From NCBI RefSeq assembly GCF_026262505.1, contig NC_067205.1:21423585-21487584 (forward strand): DNA of 64,000 nucleotides, written 5' to 3'. Position numbers and translations under genes: made by a program. Shown piece by piece: positions 54,569 to 63,990 of the stretch (the first letter of the stretch is position 1; each line of letters begins with the position of its first letter). The notes below the pieces were generated by a model. The model saw only the letters and a list, made by a program, of their open reading frames with translations, did not search any database and was not told where the DNA came from. The stretch comes from Trichomonas vaginalis G3 (taxonomy: Eukaryota; Parabasalia; Trichomonadida; Trichomonadidae).

Positions 54569-55741
54569 TTAAATAATTGGAGTATTCAGATTGTCTGACT
54601 TTGATTTTTCTTCTTCCTGTATGTTCTTTAGTTCTGGGAACAATGTAAAGCCATATACAATTGTAAATATGCCAAAAACAATAAAAATGATGAGCCAAAT
54701 CTTACTGAAGAGAAATATATGGATAGTGTCAATCAAAGACTCGCAAACAATGTTAAGAATTTGAGAAAAGAAAATAAGATTATCTGAAAATTGACAAATA
54801 AGAGAGAGGCCAACGCTGCTTAAACCCAAGTTCATACTTATATTAAAAAGATCTCCCATTATAAATCTAAATATGTTAGATTTGTTCATGAAATTTAATA
54901 TTGTAACAATTATTAAGAAAACTAATACAAAAATAGAGGAAACTATCCAATGCTTCCTTAATCCAAAGAAATAAATCGTAAATATGATTGTTATAATTGT
55001 TATCAACGTTAATACATAAAAAACAATGTTAACTATGTTAACCTGATCAACAACTGAATGATCATGTACTATTGGAGCACAGTACCTAGGTACTGCATTT
55101 AATCCAGACAAAAATGGAAGTAACGTTAATGCAGCTGTATGGAACCAAAGTTTAACGTTTCTTGGAGCTTGTAATTCTTCGGAAGTTTCGGGAGTCATGT
55201 TAGGAATGAAGATAGTAAGAATGGATTGTATGATTGAGATGGCTGCATAAACGTATGAGAAAATTTTCCAATGTGGAGATATTGCAATACGAAAACCACT
55301 TATGGATCCAATTACTAAACCAATAAAATGGAATATTCCATATGAATTTCTTGTATTTGACATTGAAATATGAGAAATATATAATGGATTCATCAAATTA
55401 CACATAATATATCCAACACCAATGAATGTTCCAGTAATATAAACGAGATATGAAGCGTTGGCTGCATTGAATGTCGCAATAATTAAACCAATTGCGATTA
55501 AAATACCGTTTATTATTGAATTGATTCTAGTTCCAAGTTTTTTGTACATCCAAATGGACAATACAATTGCTATTATTTCAACGAGGAATACTATTGGAAA
55601 ATAGTAGTAAGTACTGTAATTTACTTCAATGATTTTGCTAGCAAGTATACTTTTCCACATTGTCGCTGCAGTATGAGTGACTACGGTGCCAAGAAATGCA
55701 ACTCCGGCATACATAAGTTGCTTGTTGAGGATGATACCCAT
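54569..55741 (-). CDS. MFS sugar-transporter-like gene 2, unit 3 (intact)
   Basis: An intact frame of about 390 codons, differing from unit 0 by one residue (Thr to Ala in NAANASYLVYI). With unit 0 it keeps the Trp codon that is TAG in units 1 and 2, so two of the four copies could be functional. Confidence 0.82.
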   Translation of the reverse strand: MGIILNKQLMYAGVAFLGTVVTHTAATMWKSILASKIIEVNYSTYYYFPIVFLVEIIAIVLSIWMYKKLGTRINSIINGILIAIGLIIATFNAANASYLVYITGTFIGVGYIMCNLMNPLYISHISMSNTRNSYGIFHFIGLVIGSISGFRIAISPHWKIFSYVYAAISIIQSILTIFIPNMTPETSEELQAPRNVKLWFHTAALTLLPFLSGLNAVPRYCAPIVHDHSVVDQVNIVNIVFYVLTLITIITIIFTIYFFGLRKHWIVSSIFVLVFLIIVTILNFMNKSNIFRFIMGDLFNISMNLGLSSVGLSLICQFSDNLIFFSQILNIVCESLIDTIHIFLFSKIWLIIFIVFGIFTIVYGFTLFPELKNIQEEEKSKSDNLNTPII

Positions 55742-56411
55742 AATAATGGCAAATGACAATCTGTCTGACAGCGGATTTCTTATGAAAAAATTGAGGCAAA
55801 TCTGAATGTCAGATATGTTTTGATGTATTTAGGTAGAATCTAAATTCTTGCAAAACAAACCGTAAAATTTACAATGGGCTCATTGAATATTTTATAAGAA
55901 TCGAAAATTGAGGGAATCAATAAAATTTTAAAACGAACATTGACTAACCATAAGAGGAAACACATAATATGGAAAATATTTGATTAGAAGGGTAATTTTT
56001 CCACTTCAAATCATGTGAGTTCTTTCGATTTGATAAAATATTAATAAAAAAATATTTAAATAAATATGATTTTATAGTATAATTAATAATTTTAACATAG
56101 ATAAGTGAAAACAAACTATGTTAATAAGCTGATTTGGGATCTAAATATTAATAAAATTAAATATCATGTTGATGGATTTGATGAGGCATTGATTTAATAT
56201 AGTTGATGGATTTTTTACCTGTGAAAGAAAAAGCAAATATTTTGATAATCATAAATAAATTGAAATAAATGCAATAGAATTACATTTGATAACCATAATA
56301 AATGAGCGTATTATTCAGATGTTTTAGCATGATTTCAGCTAAATATTACAAAAAAAAAATAGCAGGGATTTTATAGTAGTAGGATAGGATGGGTTTTGTG
56401 ACTTTTTTTGT

Positions 56412-56495
56412 AAACGTAAGAATTCATACAATATCGAGCGATTTTGTATCATTTTTTTAACATATGAAGTAAAAAATGTATGATTCTTACGGTTT
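56412..56495. repeat. Terminal hairpin of Polinton B
   Basis: AAACGTAAGAATTCATACA and TGTATGATTCTTACGGTTT pair over about 18 bp with two small bulges around a loop of about 45 bases. A third related copy (ATTCTTACGTTTTTGAAT) follows at 56499-56516. Confidence 0.75.
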
Positions 56496-56811
56496 TTATT
56501 CTTACGTTTTTGAATAAATCAAGATTTAAAAAATTTTCAAAATTGTAAGACATTTACACTCAGCCCATACATAATGAAATAAAAAATAAAAAAATTTTAA
56601 AAATCATTTTAAAATAATTTATTTTTTCATCTTTTATAAAAGAAGTTATATATAGATGATGTCAGATATTCCACGATTAATTAAACATTGTTTAAATCCT
56701 GAATGGAATCAATGAAGTCATAAACGAGTAAAATAAACTTTAAAAATTCATGTCTTACGAAAAATTAAAACTTAGTTATGTTTATTATTTTATTTTTTTA
56801 TTTTGTATGAA

Positions 56812-57285
56812 ATGAGTGAATCAAAATTCGTGACTGTGAATCAATTAATGGATAAACTTTCACCAATTCTCACCCAGGTTAAACAAGTAGACGTTTATTT
56901 TGATGATTACATACAAAGTTTATTTTATAAAGGTAAGTTTAATATTAAACCTATTGCTTTTGCATTTGATGGTAAATTAATCGAAAATTCAAAAATTTGG
57001 GAATTAATTCCGGATATTGAATTTATAACAAATATTAAGGATAAATGGTTTAAACAACAAAACCACCTCACTAAAGTTCTTTGTAGATTAATGATTAAAA
57101 CTGAAGAAAAAGAATTTAACGGGTTTAAATATCATCCATGTAAAATTTTAGAACTTGGTAACGAAAAACTTCAAAAAAAATTAAACGAAAGACTATCAAA
57201 AGATAAAGTTGAAAGAGTAAATAAACTCGCTAAAGGTAATGGTAATGATGAAGATGAATTTGATGAGTTCAACATAGAACTTTAA
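56812..57285 (+). CDS. Unknown Polinton B protein (157 aa)
   Basis: An intact frame from ATG 56812, placed behind TATTTTGTATGAA, the motif also used by Maverick A genes. Sequence VTVNQLMDKLSPILTQVKQV, then VDVYFDDYIQSLFYKGKFNI, ending in an acidic tail (GNDEDEFDEFNIEL). Lys-rich and soluble. It is the first gene inside the left end. No family recognised. Confidence 0.6.
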   Translation: MSESKFVTVNQLMDKLSPILTQVKQVDVYFDDYIQSLFYKGKFNIKPIAFAFDGKLIENSKIWELIPDIEFITNIKDKWFKQQNHLTKVLCRLMIKTEEKEFNGFKYHPCKILELGNEKLQKKLNERLSKDKVERVNKLAKGNGNDEDEFDEFNIEL

Positions 57286-57289
57286 GAAA

Positions 57290-57659
57290 CTAATGATTAT
57301 TTGAATTTATGAAATCAATTATTTGATTCATTCTTTCTTCAATCTCTTCTATTCTTTTTGTTAAATCATCTATTTTCATTAATGAGGTGATTCTTGATTG
57401 AGGAATAGATTTCAAACTAACCACTCCTTTTATTTTTGAAATTTTGAATCCATCAACTTTAAACATTTTATTCAATTTACACGTTGTCAATTCTTCAAAT
57501 AATTTTTTATTATTAGCATAATAGTCATTAAATTCTTCAACAGATGAAAAAAATTTTTATTTCAGTAATTGGTTTAACAACGTTTATTTTTTGTTGAACA
57601 TTTTCACTTTCATTTATTTCTTCCTCCTCTGTTTCATTTATTTTTAAAATCGGTTTCAT
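57290..57659 (-). pseudogene. Unknown small Polinton B protein, coiled coil at C-terminus
   Basis: Start MKPILKINETEEEEINESEN at 57659; the end is a heptad-rich helix (DDLTKRIEEIEERMNQIIDF). It is broken about once. It converges with the gene at 56812, with four bases between the stops. An acidic N-terminus plus a coiled coil suggests an oligomerising accessory protein; that is a guess. Confidence 0.5.
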
Positions 57660-57726
57660 TTATCATTAAATAAAAATTAAAAAATAAGTGATGAAAATGA
57701 ATTTTTTAATTAATATTAAATCAGAA

Positions 57727-57963
57727 ATGGCGGCAGGATTCTTTAAAAAATTATGGGATGGAATTAAGAAAGCTGCGGGTTGGGTTTATAAAAAGATTAT
57801 TAAACCCGTTGCAAACTTTTTGGCACCAGTAGCGAAAACGGCAGGAACTATCATAGGTGGAGTATTAGGTACTAAAGCAGGTAATCCAGCGATGGGAGCA
57901 CAAGCAGGTAACGCAGTTGGTGGAATTGCTGAAGGAATACTTAATAAAATAGGAGGTAGATAG
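57727..57963 (+). CDS. Amphipathic small protein, pVI-like candidate 1 (78 aa)
   Basis: ATG 57727 (MAAGFFKKLWDGIKKAAGWV) gives an N-terminal amphipathic helix; an upstream in-frame ATG at 57691 is less likely because the paralogue starts at the same point. The C-terminal half is Gly/Ala-rich (GTIIGGVLGTKAGNPAMGAQ). An amphipathic N-terminal helix followed by a small-residue segment is the layout of membrane-active capsid proteins such as adenovirus pVI. Function is inferred. Confidence 0.6.
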   Translation: MAAGFFKKLWDGIKKAAGWVYKKIIKPVANFLAPVAKTAGTIIGGVLGTKAGNPAMGAQAGNAVGGIAEGILNKIGGR

Positions 57964-57987
57964 TGGAAAAATAAATAAATATTATTT

Positions 57988-58203
57988 TTATCTTAGTATC
58001 GGTTGAAGTCTTTGATAAACTTTTTCTCTTTTATTTAATACTTCTCTTATTGGGGCAGCTTTTGGCGTTATTGATTCAGCAACGTCACTAATTGCTTCTT
58101 TATTCTTAAATATCCAATTTGCCCCCTTCTTCAATGTTTCCCAAACTTTATTCGCCCCTCTTTTTACTCTATCCCACAGTTTCTTAAATATACCTACAGC
58201 CAT
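57988..58203 (-). CDS. Amphipathic small protein, pVI-like candidate 2 (71 aa)
   Basis: Starts MAVGIFKKLWDRVKRGANKV, clearly related to its convergent neighbour (MAAGFFKKLWDGIKKAAGWV), then diverges to a basic end (NKREKVYQRLQPILR). The two genes face each other, with 24 bases between stops, next to the capsid gene. An inverted duplication is the simplest origin. Confidence 0.6.
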   Translation of the reverse strand: MAVGIFKKLWDRVKRGANKVWETLKKGANWIFKNKEAISDVAESITPKAAPIREVLNKREKVYQRLQPILR

Positions 58204-58273
58204 AGTTGATTATTTCATTAAAATTAAAAATTCATTTCCATCTTTTAATTTTGATTTTTTTATTTATTAATAA

Positions 58274-59914
58274 ATGACGACTAACTATTTAGTGCCAAAC
58301 ACCAAACCGATTAATGGAAATGTATTTCATTCATTCGAAAAGATAAATGAAATATTCGCAAAGAATGACGGTAGAAGATATTATAGAGAACTTGAAAGTT
58401 CATGCTATGACTCTGATGCTCCATATTTTGATGATAAACAAACTCATTTAAGAATTACAAATCCAGCTCATGATGTGAACCAATTAGGTGACACATATAT
58501 TAAACGCAAAGTTAAAGCAACTCTAGTTTCAAATAAAGCTTTCACATGTGATGCCGCTTTTAAATGCATGCGTTTATTCGTTGGTTACAAATCATCAAAT
58601 CAAAGCTTTAAACAATTAGAAGTAGAAACCGAAAGAGGTGATGCTGGTTATCTTCAGATGGATTGCGCCCGCGAATCTTTTGCATTTGCAACATATAAAC
58701 CAAAATCAGAAAGGAAAGTTAAAAAGTTTGTTCATTCGTTATATAATAATGTTCAAAAATATGATAACTCAGTATGTGGTAAATATATTGACCCTTCAGA
58801 AGTTTTCAAGAGAGCAAATGAAGAAGTTGATGTCACTTTTGATATGATTATTCCGATAAATGATTTGTTAGCATTTCGGGCGTTCGATGATTATCCTAAA
58901 TCATTTGGTGATATCATTCTTAAATATTATGTTTTCAGGGATACTTTAGTATTTTGTCAGGTTGACCCGTTAAGAGTTGCTGATTTACAAAATTACGTTT
59001 ATGAAAAGATAACTGATGAAAATTATGAAAAGATTATGAATCATGTTTATAAATATGATCGCAAATTCCAACAAATCGGACTTCCTGCCAAATTAATTAC
59101 AAGCTTAGCCGCTACATCTGCTGACGCAACAGTTGATGACATTATTATTTCATGCACAAAGATGGAAGTTTTAGAGGATAAATGCATTACACCAGGATAC
59201 GGTTTAATTGAAGAATCAGTTAAAGCAATACCACGTTTATTTAGTAAGGAAGATCCATTCATGATTCCAGCTCAACATATTGACGTTCGTTCACTAAATG
59301 GAGGTTGCATCACTCCTGAAGGTATTAGCTCAGATTTCTCATACGCTCATCATAATGTTACAGATGTTGTGTTAACATTTCCAAAGAATGCAATGCAAAG
59401 AACAGTTTTAGAAAATCCAATGCTTCGAGGTCTTCAGGTCACTATAGATTCCAGAAACTTCCCCGATCAAGCGATGACCACAGTGGGTGACATATTCTTT
59501 ACACGTATGCTTCAAGCTTCTGATTTAGATGGAGTGAATGAATGCACGGAAGAATACGAGGACTCATTAACTAGACCACTGAATGATGATGATGGCGCGC
59601 CATTAGCTAGAACATGGAAAGACCAAACTTCATTCTTATGCACTATTCCAGTTCAACGTGATGGAGCGGGTATATTCTTTGATGGATTAGAAACTTTCAA
59701 CTCACAAGTTACAGTACAAGTGAAAGCTTATCCAATCATTCAGGGTGAAAATGACACTTACTGTTCAAAGGTGACAAATCCTCCTCAGGTTTGGTTTACT
59801 AGGACTACATATTGGACATGGACACCGGATGAAGGTTTGAAATATCATCCAACAGGTACACCACCGCAGTATAGAAGTTCATATGATGAAATATTGATGA
59901 ATAGAAATGTTTAA
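58274..59914 (+). CDS. Major capsid protein-like (double jelly-roll type, 546 aa)
   Basis: An intact, long, strand-rich frame. Features are an N-terminal region ending NPAHDVNQLGDTYIKRKVKA, the VDVTFDMIIPINDLLAFRAF stretch (compare FDFKLRLRIPVRRFLPLEAI in Maverick A), and a C-terminal WTRTTYWTWTP-like aromatic segment preceded by FNSQVTVQVKAYPIIQG. The length is within the range of Polinton and virophage double jelly-roll capsid proteins. It is the largest whole gene in B. The identification is by strand pattern and parallels with A; a structure prediction should settle it. Confidence 0.65.
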   Translation: MTTNYLVPNTKPINGNVFHSFEKINEIFAKNDGRRYYRELESSCYDSDAPYFDDKQTHLRITNPAHDVNQLGDTYIKRKVKATLVSNKAFTCDAAFKCMRLFVGYKSSNQSFKQLEVETERGDAGYLQMDCARESFAFATYKPKSERKVKKFVHSLYNNVQKYDNSVCGKYIDPSEVFKRANEEVDVTFDMIIPINDLLAFRAFDDYPKSFGDIILKYYVFRDTLVFCQVDPLRVADLQNYVYEKITDENYEKIMNHVYKYDRKFQQIGLPAKLITSLAATSADATVDDIIISCTKMEVLEDKCITPGYGLIEESVKAIPRLFSKEDPFMIPAQHIDVRSLNGGCITPEGISSDFSYAHHNVTDVVLTFPKNAMQRTVLENPMLRGLQVTIDSRNFPDQAMTTVGDIFFTRMLQASDLDGVNECTEEYEDSLTRPLNDDDGAPLARTWKDQTSFLCTIPVQRDGAGIFFDGLETFNSQVTVQVKAYPIIQGENDTYCSKVTNPPQVWFTRTTYWTWTPDEGLKYHPTGTPPQYRSSYDEILMNRNV

Positions 59915-59938
59915 AATTATAAATTTATTTTTGATTAA

Positions 59939-60453
59939 ATGGAGTTAAACTCATCCACCCCTTATGAAGAATTAGCAGGAGTATATAATACATACGTAGA
60001 TGATATGATTAATGAAGCATTGAGTGATAATAGAAATGCTCTATCTAAGGAAAAATTAATGAAAATTCCATATTCTGAATGTTACTTAAATTCAATCACT
60101 GCAGCAATTGGTAACAAAATAAAGGTAAAACATTAACGATATTAAAACAAATTATCATTATTGCTAACACTTCCCCCTATTCACATGTGTTAATTTATAT
60201 CAACCGTTCAGGTTCACCTTCAGATGATACATTTGAATCTTTAAAGCATTTAATCAAAATTCCAATTATTTATTTATCACAAGAAGAAGCAGAAGATTAT
60301 TTAAAAAACTTTTTAATGTATAAAGAATTATATAATACAATCAAGAAGCAAGGATTAGAGGATAAAATTATTGATAAACAACGGGATGAATTATTTGAAA
60401 CACTTTCTATTTCAAATTTTGATAGAGAATTTTTGCGGCTCATGATTATATAA
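59939..60453 (+). pseudogene. Unknown Polinton B gene, fossil
   Basis: Two open stretches (MELNSSTPYEELAGVYNTYV start, and VLIYINRSGSPSDDTFESLK within) appear to be one gene broken about once. It starts with ATG 59939 directly after a TAA-type context, 25 bases past the capsid gene. The product would be acidic and helical. It overlaps the truncated polymerase end by about 40 bases. Confidence 0.45.
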
Positions 60454-61645
60454 TTTATATAATTCATCAATATCTTCTTCTGTTAATACTTTATTTTTGA
60501 AATCTTTCAATTGTTTAAGTTGTGATTTAGTTTTTCCCTTTGTATATTCATTATTTTTAATTTTGTCTTTAATTTTAGAAATTATTTTCTTTACAATGAT
60601 TTGCTTAAATTGTGAAGATGAACCCAGCATTGATTTTATTTTCCATTTTGCAGTGTTTAAATCACGAAGAATTAAATTTAAATCAAACTTTCCCGAATTA
60701 AAACCTATGATATTCACTTTATTGAATTCCTCATCTAGAAGTTCTTTAAATGCTTCCTTCTGTTTTTCATTTAATGTATGAGACAAAGTCCCCACCGTTT
60801 GCGGCTTCAATAATTCTTCATATTGTTCAATATTTGATTTAGCAATAATGAACAGGTTGAAAATAAAAACTCAATCCAATCAGAAAATAAAGAATCACTT
60901 GAAGTTAAGCAAAAATTCCTCGTATATGTTTTATCATTTAATTAACCGTTGATGATACCATGAATGGTTTTAAGTAAGCATTCAAAGTTGCACACTCAGA
61001 AAGTTGTAATTCTTCTTTAGTCTCTAATGTTTCAAAGTCAAAAGTAATATAATATCTTGTCGGTTTATAATATTTCTGCAAATTGTGAGCTAATAACCAC
61101 TGATATATTTCTGTTTCGTAATATGTGGTGCATATTGTTGCTGTGTCTTTTGCAACTGAACGTCTTGAATTAATCTCCCATTATTTTCTTTACATTTCTC
61201 ACAATGCTTTAAAAATCTTCTTTGGTTTTTCCTTTCTGGATCATCGCGGATAGAATAAACTTCTTCTTTACAATATGGACAAACTTTATAGCCGGTGAGT
61301 GCTTCAACGTCTGTTATTCTGTCAGCGTGAAGTTTTCCACATGGACTCTGTGTTAATAAAATATTTACTGTTTCAAATTCTGGATCTATCATATTGATTC
61401 CACTAATGGAAAGTCTACCTTATTTATGTCCACGTCTTCTGGTTGAGGATCACAATAATAGAAATCAATATTAACATTTAACATTCTCGCTAATCTCTCA
61501 CTTTCTGATGAATGTCAAACCCTTCATATGCATCTATTGCTTCATTTAAATAACTTCTACGAGTTTTAGGATTAACACCATCAGGAATGTTATAGAAGCG
61601 TTTAAATAACCTTCTACCTTCTGCTCTAATTTGATTATCATTCAT
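60412..61645 (-). pseudogene. Family B DNA polymerase, N-terminal and exonuclease part, fossil
   Basis: Exonuclease motif I (YITFDFETLE, near 61030-61060) and motif II (IIGFNSGKFDLNLIL, near 60680-60725) identify the proofreading domain of a protein-primed family B polymerase as used by Polintons. An N-terminal metal-binding-type segment (VCPYCKEEVY...HCEKCKEN, near 61190-61290) precedes it. The palm domain is not present in the window. The fragment has about three or four breaks. It is the only polymerase signal seen in the 64 kb. Confidence 0.75.
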
Positions 61646-61714
61646 TTTAGCTGTTCCGTTTTGTTCATTTATGTAAGAATAAAAAATTAAAAAATAAATA
61701 AAAATAAAGTTTAT

Positions 61715-62037
61715 TTAAAGCCCATAAAATGAATTAAGAACACATAAATTTTTATCATCTGCGACGTGACGAATACATTTTAATTTACTCAAGAATGCGT
61801 ACCCTGATACATTAAATCTAATTCCTGTCTTATTTAATTTCACAACTTTGAAAAGGAATGTATGAATAGCTATAAAATGATGAGAAGATGTTTTATGGGT
61901 TGCTTCCATTTTTTCTGAAATAAATGAATAAATATAATGCTTATACGTTTTCATATCTTTTATATTCTTAATAACGAATGGTATAGACCTTTCAACTTCG
62001 TCTTCCTTCGGTGCTGTTCTTTCATATGAAACATTAT
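61715..62037 (-). pseudogene. Polinton B gene interrupted by Maverick C
   Basis: The open stretch (MKTYKHYIYSFISEKMEATH to CVLNSFYGL) stays open upstream to position 62037, where Maverick C begins, so C landed inside this gene. Strand-rich end (KTGIRFNVSGYAFLSKLKCI). No family recognised. Confidence 0.5.
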
Positions 62038-62242
62038 AGTTAGTATGGTTATCTTGGGTACGGAGGCACTGCGCGCCTCCTTACCCATTATATGTGAATT
62101 TGACACTTTACAAAACCGTTAACGTATATTTTACAACACAAACGACAACACTAACTTAACCTTAAATATTTACAAAGCCGCCAACCACTTCACCTCACTA
62201 ATGAAAAAATAAACGTTCTCACTAACGTTCCCACTAATGTTC

Positions 62243-62567
62243 TCATTTACAAAAGTATTGCAGCGCTTCCCATTGCTGTGCTTCACACAATAGTTCATAT
62301 TCTTCAGTATCGCTGCTGTCACTCCAATCGTCAGAGTCAAAGTCACTGTCAAAATAAATGTTAGTAAGTTTTGACAAAGCTAATGAAACACGCTTACCGT
62401 TTGTTCTATTGCTTTATATATCTCCCATTATGTTTGTTGTCATAAACGCTCAAACTAACTTTACCCTTTCTCCCTCGTATCTGATAGAATGTATTTTCAC
62501 GAGGAACGAAGAACAAATTCTTGAACTCATGACCGTTGTAGTTTGTTATCTCAATAGTTTTCGTCAT
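62243..62567 (-). pseudogene. TIR-encoded small protein, Maverick C copy, fossil
   Basis: A homologue of 28799 and 48902, with the acidic DSDDWSDSSDTEEYE type seen in A's right terminus. It is broken about once. Confidence 0.65.
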
Positions 62568-62652
62568 TTTATATAAATAAAATAAAAAATAAACTTAAAA
62601 ATAAATGATATCACCACCCTCACACGTATGAAAACATAGCACAAAAATAAAT

Positions 62653-62702
62653 TTAGGTGAAGTGGTGAGATCTCACCTCTTTTTTCACCTCTTTTTTCAC
62701 CC
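62653..62702. terminator. GGTGA palindrome block, Maverick C
   Basis: GGTGAGATCTCACC with CTCTTTTTTCACC repeats, just beyond the stop of the 62719 gene, the same place as in A. Confidence 0.45.
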
Positions 62703-62718
62703 TGTTGAATTCATTGCT

Positions 62719-62955
62719 TTATAACTCTCTTCCTTTCTCCAACTCTTCTAACTTCTTCCTAAGTTTAGCAATGTTGTCCTCATGAAGTTTAATCTTTCTC
62801 AAAATTCCTTCTTTATCTAATGGTTGCTTTATCTTTCTAAACTGAACTCTACCATCCTTCATAGTATGAATGTAAAAACCTTCTGGAATAGTTCCTGATT
62901 TAATGTATTCTACCAAGAACTTTTGTTTCATTGCTTCAGTGACTTTATTTGTCAT
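62719..62955 (-). CDS. Small coiled-coil protein with FYIHxxKDG motif, Maverick C copy
   Basis: A close homologue of 29255-29491 (about 78 aa from ATG 62955, MTNKVTEAMKQ), ending EELEKGREL. The frame stays open further upstream to 62997, but homology with A stops shortly before the start codon, so the inner ATG is preferred. Intact. Confidence 0.65.
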   Translation of the reverse strand: MTNKVTEAMKQKFLVEYIKSGTIPEGFYIHTMKDGRVQFRKIKQPLDKEGILRKIKLHEDNIAKLRKKLEELEKGREL

Positions 62956-63404
62956 TTCAATCAAAGGTGAAGCTAGCACAGCGATAATGGATTTCATGAC
63001 TTTTTAGTATTTCATGCAATCTTAACAGATAGCCTTACAAGTACTTCCAGTATCGCTAGCTGTCCCTCCTTTTTATATAACTCCATGACATTTATAATCT
63101 CGCGAAACTTAACAGGTAGCATAACAGATTAAAATCAGATGAGGTTTTGAACCAAAATTTCTAAGCACAGTGTCAAGGATTTTGAGGAACTAGGGACAGA
63201 GTGTGCAAAGTCAAGATTTAATTTATCTTCATCTGTTTCATCAGCTATCTCATCTAATATGCCAATATTTTATTCATAACTCGTGGCAAACTCACTAACT
63301 TTCATTATGTTCATCTGCATGCTTCATCTGATAGAAAGTATGACTTTCATTTATTCTGTGAGATAATGAAAACTACTAGGGACAGAGACCATGACAAAGT
63401 TCAT

Positions 63405-63645
63405 GACCTCCTCACTGTTTCATGTATGACCTCCTTACTGTTCTCATGTATGACATCCTCACTGTTCTCATGTATGACATCCTTACTGTTCTCATGTATG
63501 ACATCCTTACTGTTTCTCATGTATGACCTCCTCACTGTTCTCATGAACTTTTCATTATTGCATGAACTATTTCATTATTGCATGTATGACCTCCTCACTG
63601 TTCTCATGAACTATTTCATTATTGCATGTATGACCTCTTACTGTC
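63405..63645. repeat. Imperfect ~24-bp tandem repeat (CATGTATGACCTCCTCACTG)
   Basis: About eight imperfect copies of CATGTATGACMTCCTTACTG-TTCT, some interleaved with GAACTATTTCATTATTG. The unit is a multiple of three, so a spurious frame runs through it. Confidence 0.85.
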
Positions 63646-63940
63646 TTTCATAAGCGTTTCAAAGTCTCCTTTACTCATTACTTCAATCTCATGCTGTTCA
63701 CAATAGTATATGATAGATACAGAAAACAAGAGAGTAATCTTATGCATAAACAAATTCAAACGCTTGTACGGGTTCATGTAGGACAAACATTATTTTTCAA
63801 CACTAACGCCAACACGTAGGACAAACATTCATGACTAACACTACTGTATAACATAAATGTTTTGTCATGATTTCTTCATCGTATATGTTTTGTCATGATT
63901 TCTTCATCGTAATGAGTGTAAATGACCCAAAATATATTTT

Positions 63941-63990
63941 AGGGTAGAAGGGTAGATCTAACCTCATTTCTACCCTCTTTTTTTCACCCT
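63941..63990. terminator. GGGTAGA variant of the palindrome block
   Basis: Same layout as the GGTGA blocks, but GGTGA is replaced by GGGTAGA throughout (AGGGTAGATCTAACCTC, TTTCTACCCTC), so both arms have changed together. Confidence 0.45.

Larger units (their letters stand above)
1..56372. repeat. Tandem array of ~9.81-kb host units (4 copies visible)
   Basis: Corresponding landmarks recur about 9814, 9809 and (after removing the 21.05-kb Maverick A) about 9827 bases apart. Each unit reads, left to right: 3' part of an Ig-like gene, DNA transposon, middle part, hairpin block, 5' part, spacer, MFS gene 1, MFS gene 2, spacer. Copies differ by scattered substitutions and many one- or two-base indels, mostly in homopolymers. 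Units 0 and 3 share several variants against units 1 and 2. The array is cut on the left by the window and on the right by insertion of element B, so its true length is unknown. Confidence 0.93.
56373..62037. mobile_element. Polinton B, second lineage, fossil (split by Maverick C)
   Basis: The sequence begins AGTAGTAGG exactly where unit 3 sequence stops, in GGGATTTTAT just 3' of an Ig-like gene. A large terminal hairpin (56412-56495) follows, as at the ends of A and C. Parts: unknown gene, small genes, two amphipathic proteins, a capsid-like protein and the N-terminal/exonuclease part of a family B DNA polymerase. Some genes look whole; about six breaks are visible. The other end lies beyond Maverick C and the window. 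AT content is higher than in A and gene content is different. Confidence 0.7.
62038..62715 (+). repeat. Left terminal inverted repeat of Maverick C (extent by homology)
   Basis: The extent is taken from similarity to A's termini. The terminal hairpin uses arms GGGTACGGAGGC/GCCTCCTTACCC around the loop ACTGCGC (about 62056-62086). The 12-bp repeats are fewer than in A. Confidence 0.75.

Noticed and set aside
56360-56380. End of the tandem array as a natural boundary
   Set aside because: The stop coincides with an AG-starting sequence followed by a terminal hairpin and Polinton genes, so insertion of element B explains it better; the array may continue beyond.
60497-60781. 94-codon plus-strand frame opposite the polymerase fragment
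   Set aside because: The minus strand shows the exonuclease motif GFNSGKFD, so this is a shadow.
63366-63653. 95-codon frame with repeated CMTSLLFS
   Set aside because: Product of a tandem repeat whose unit is a multiple of three; low complexity and no start context.
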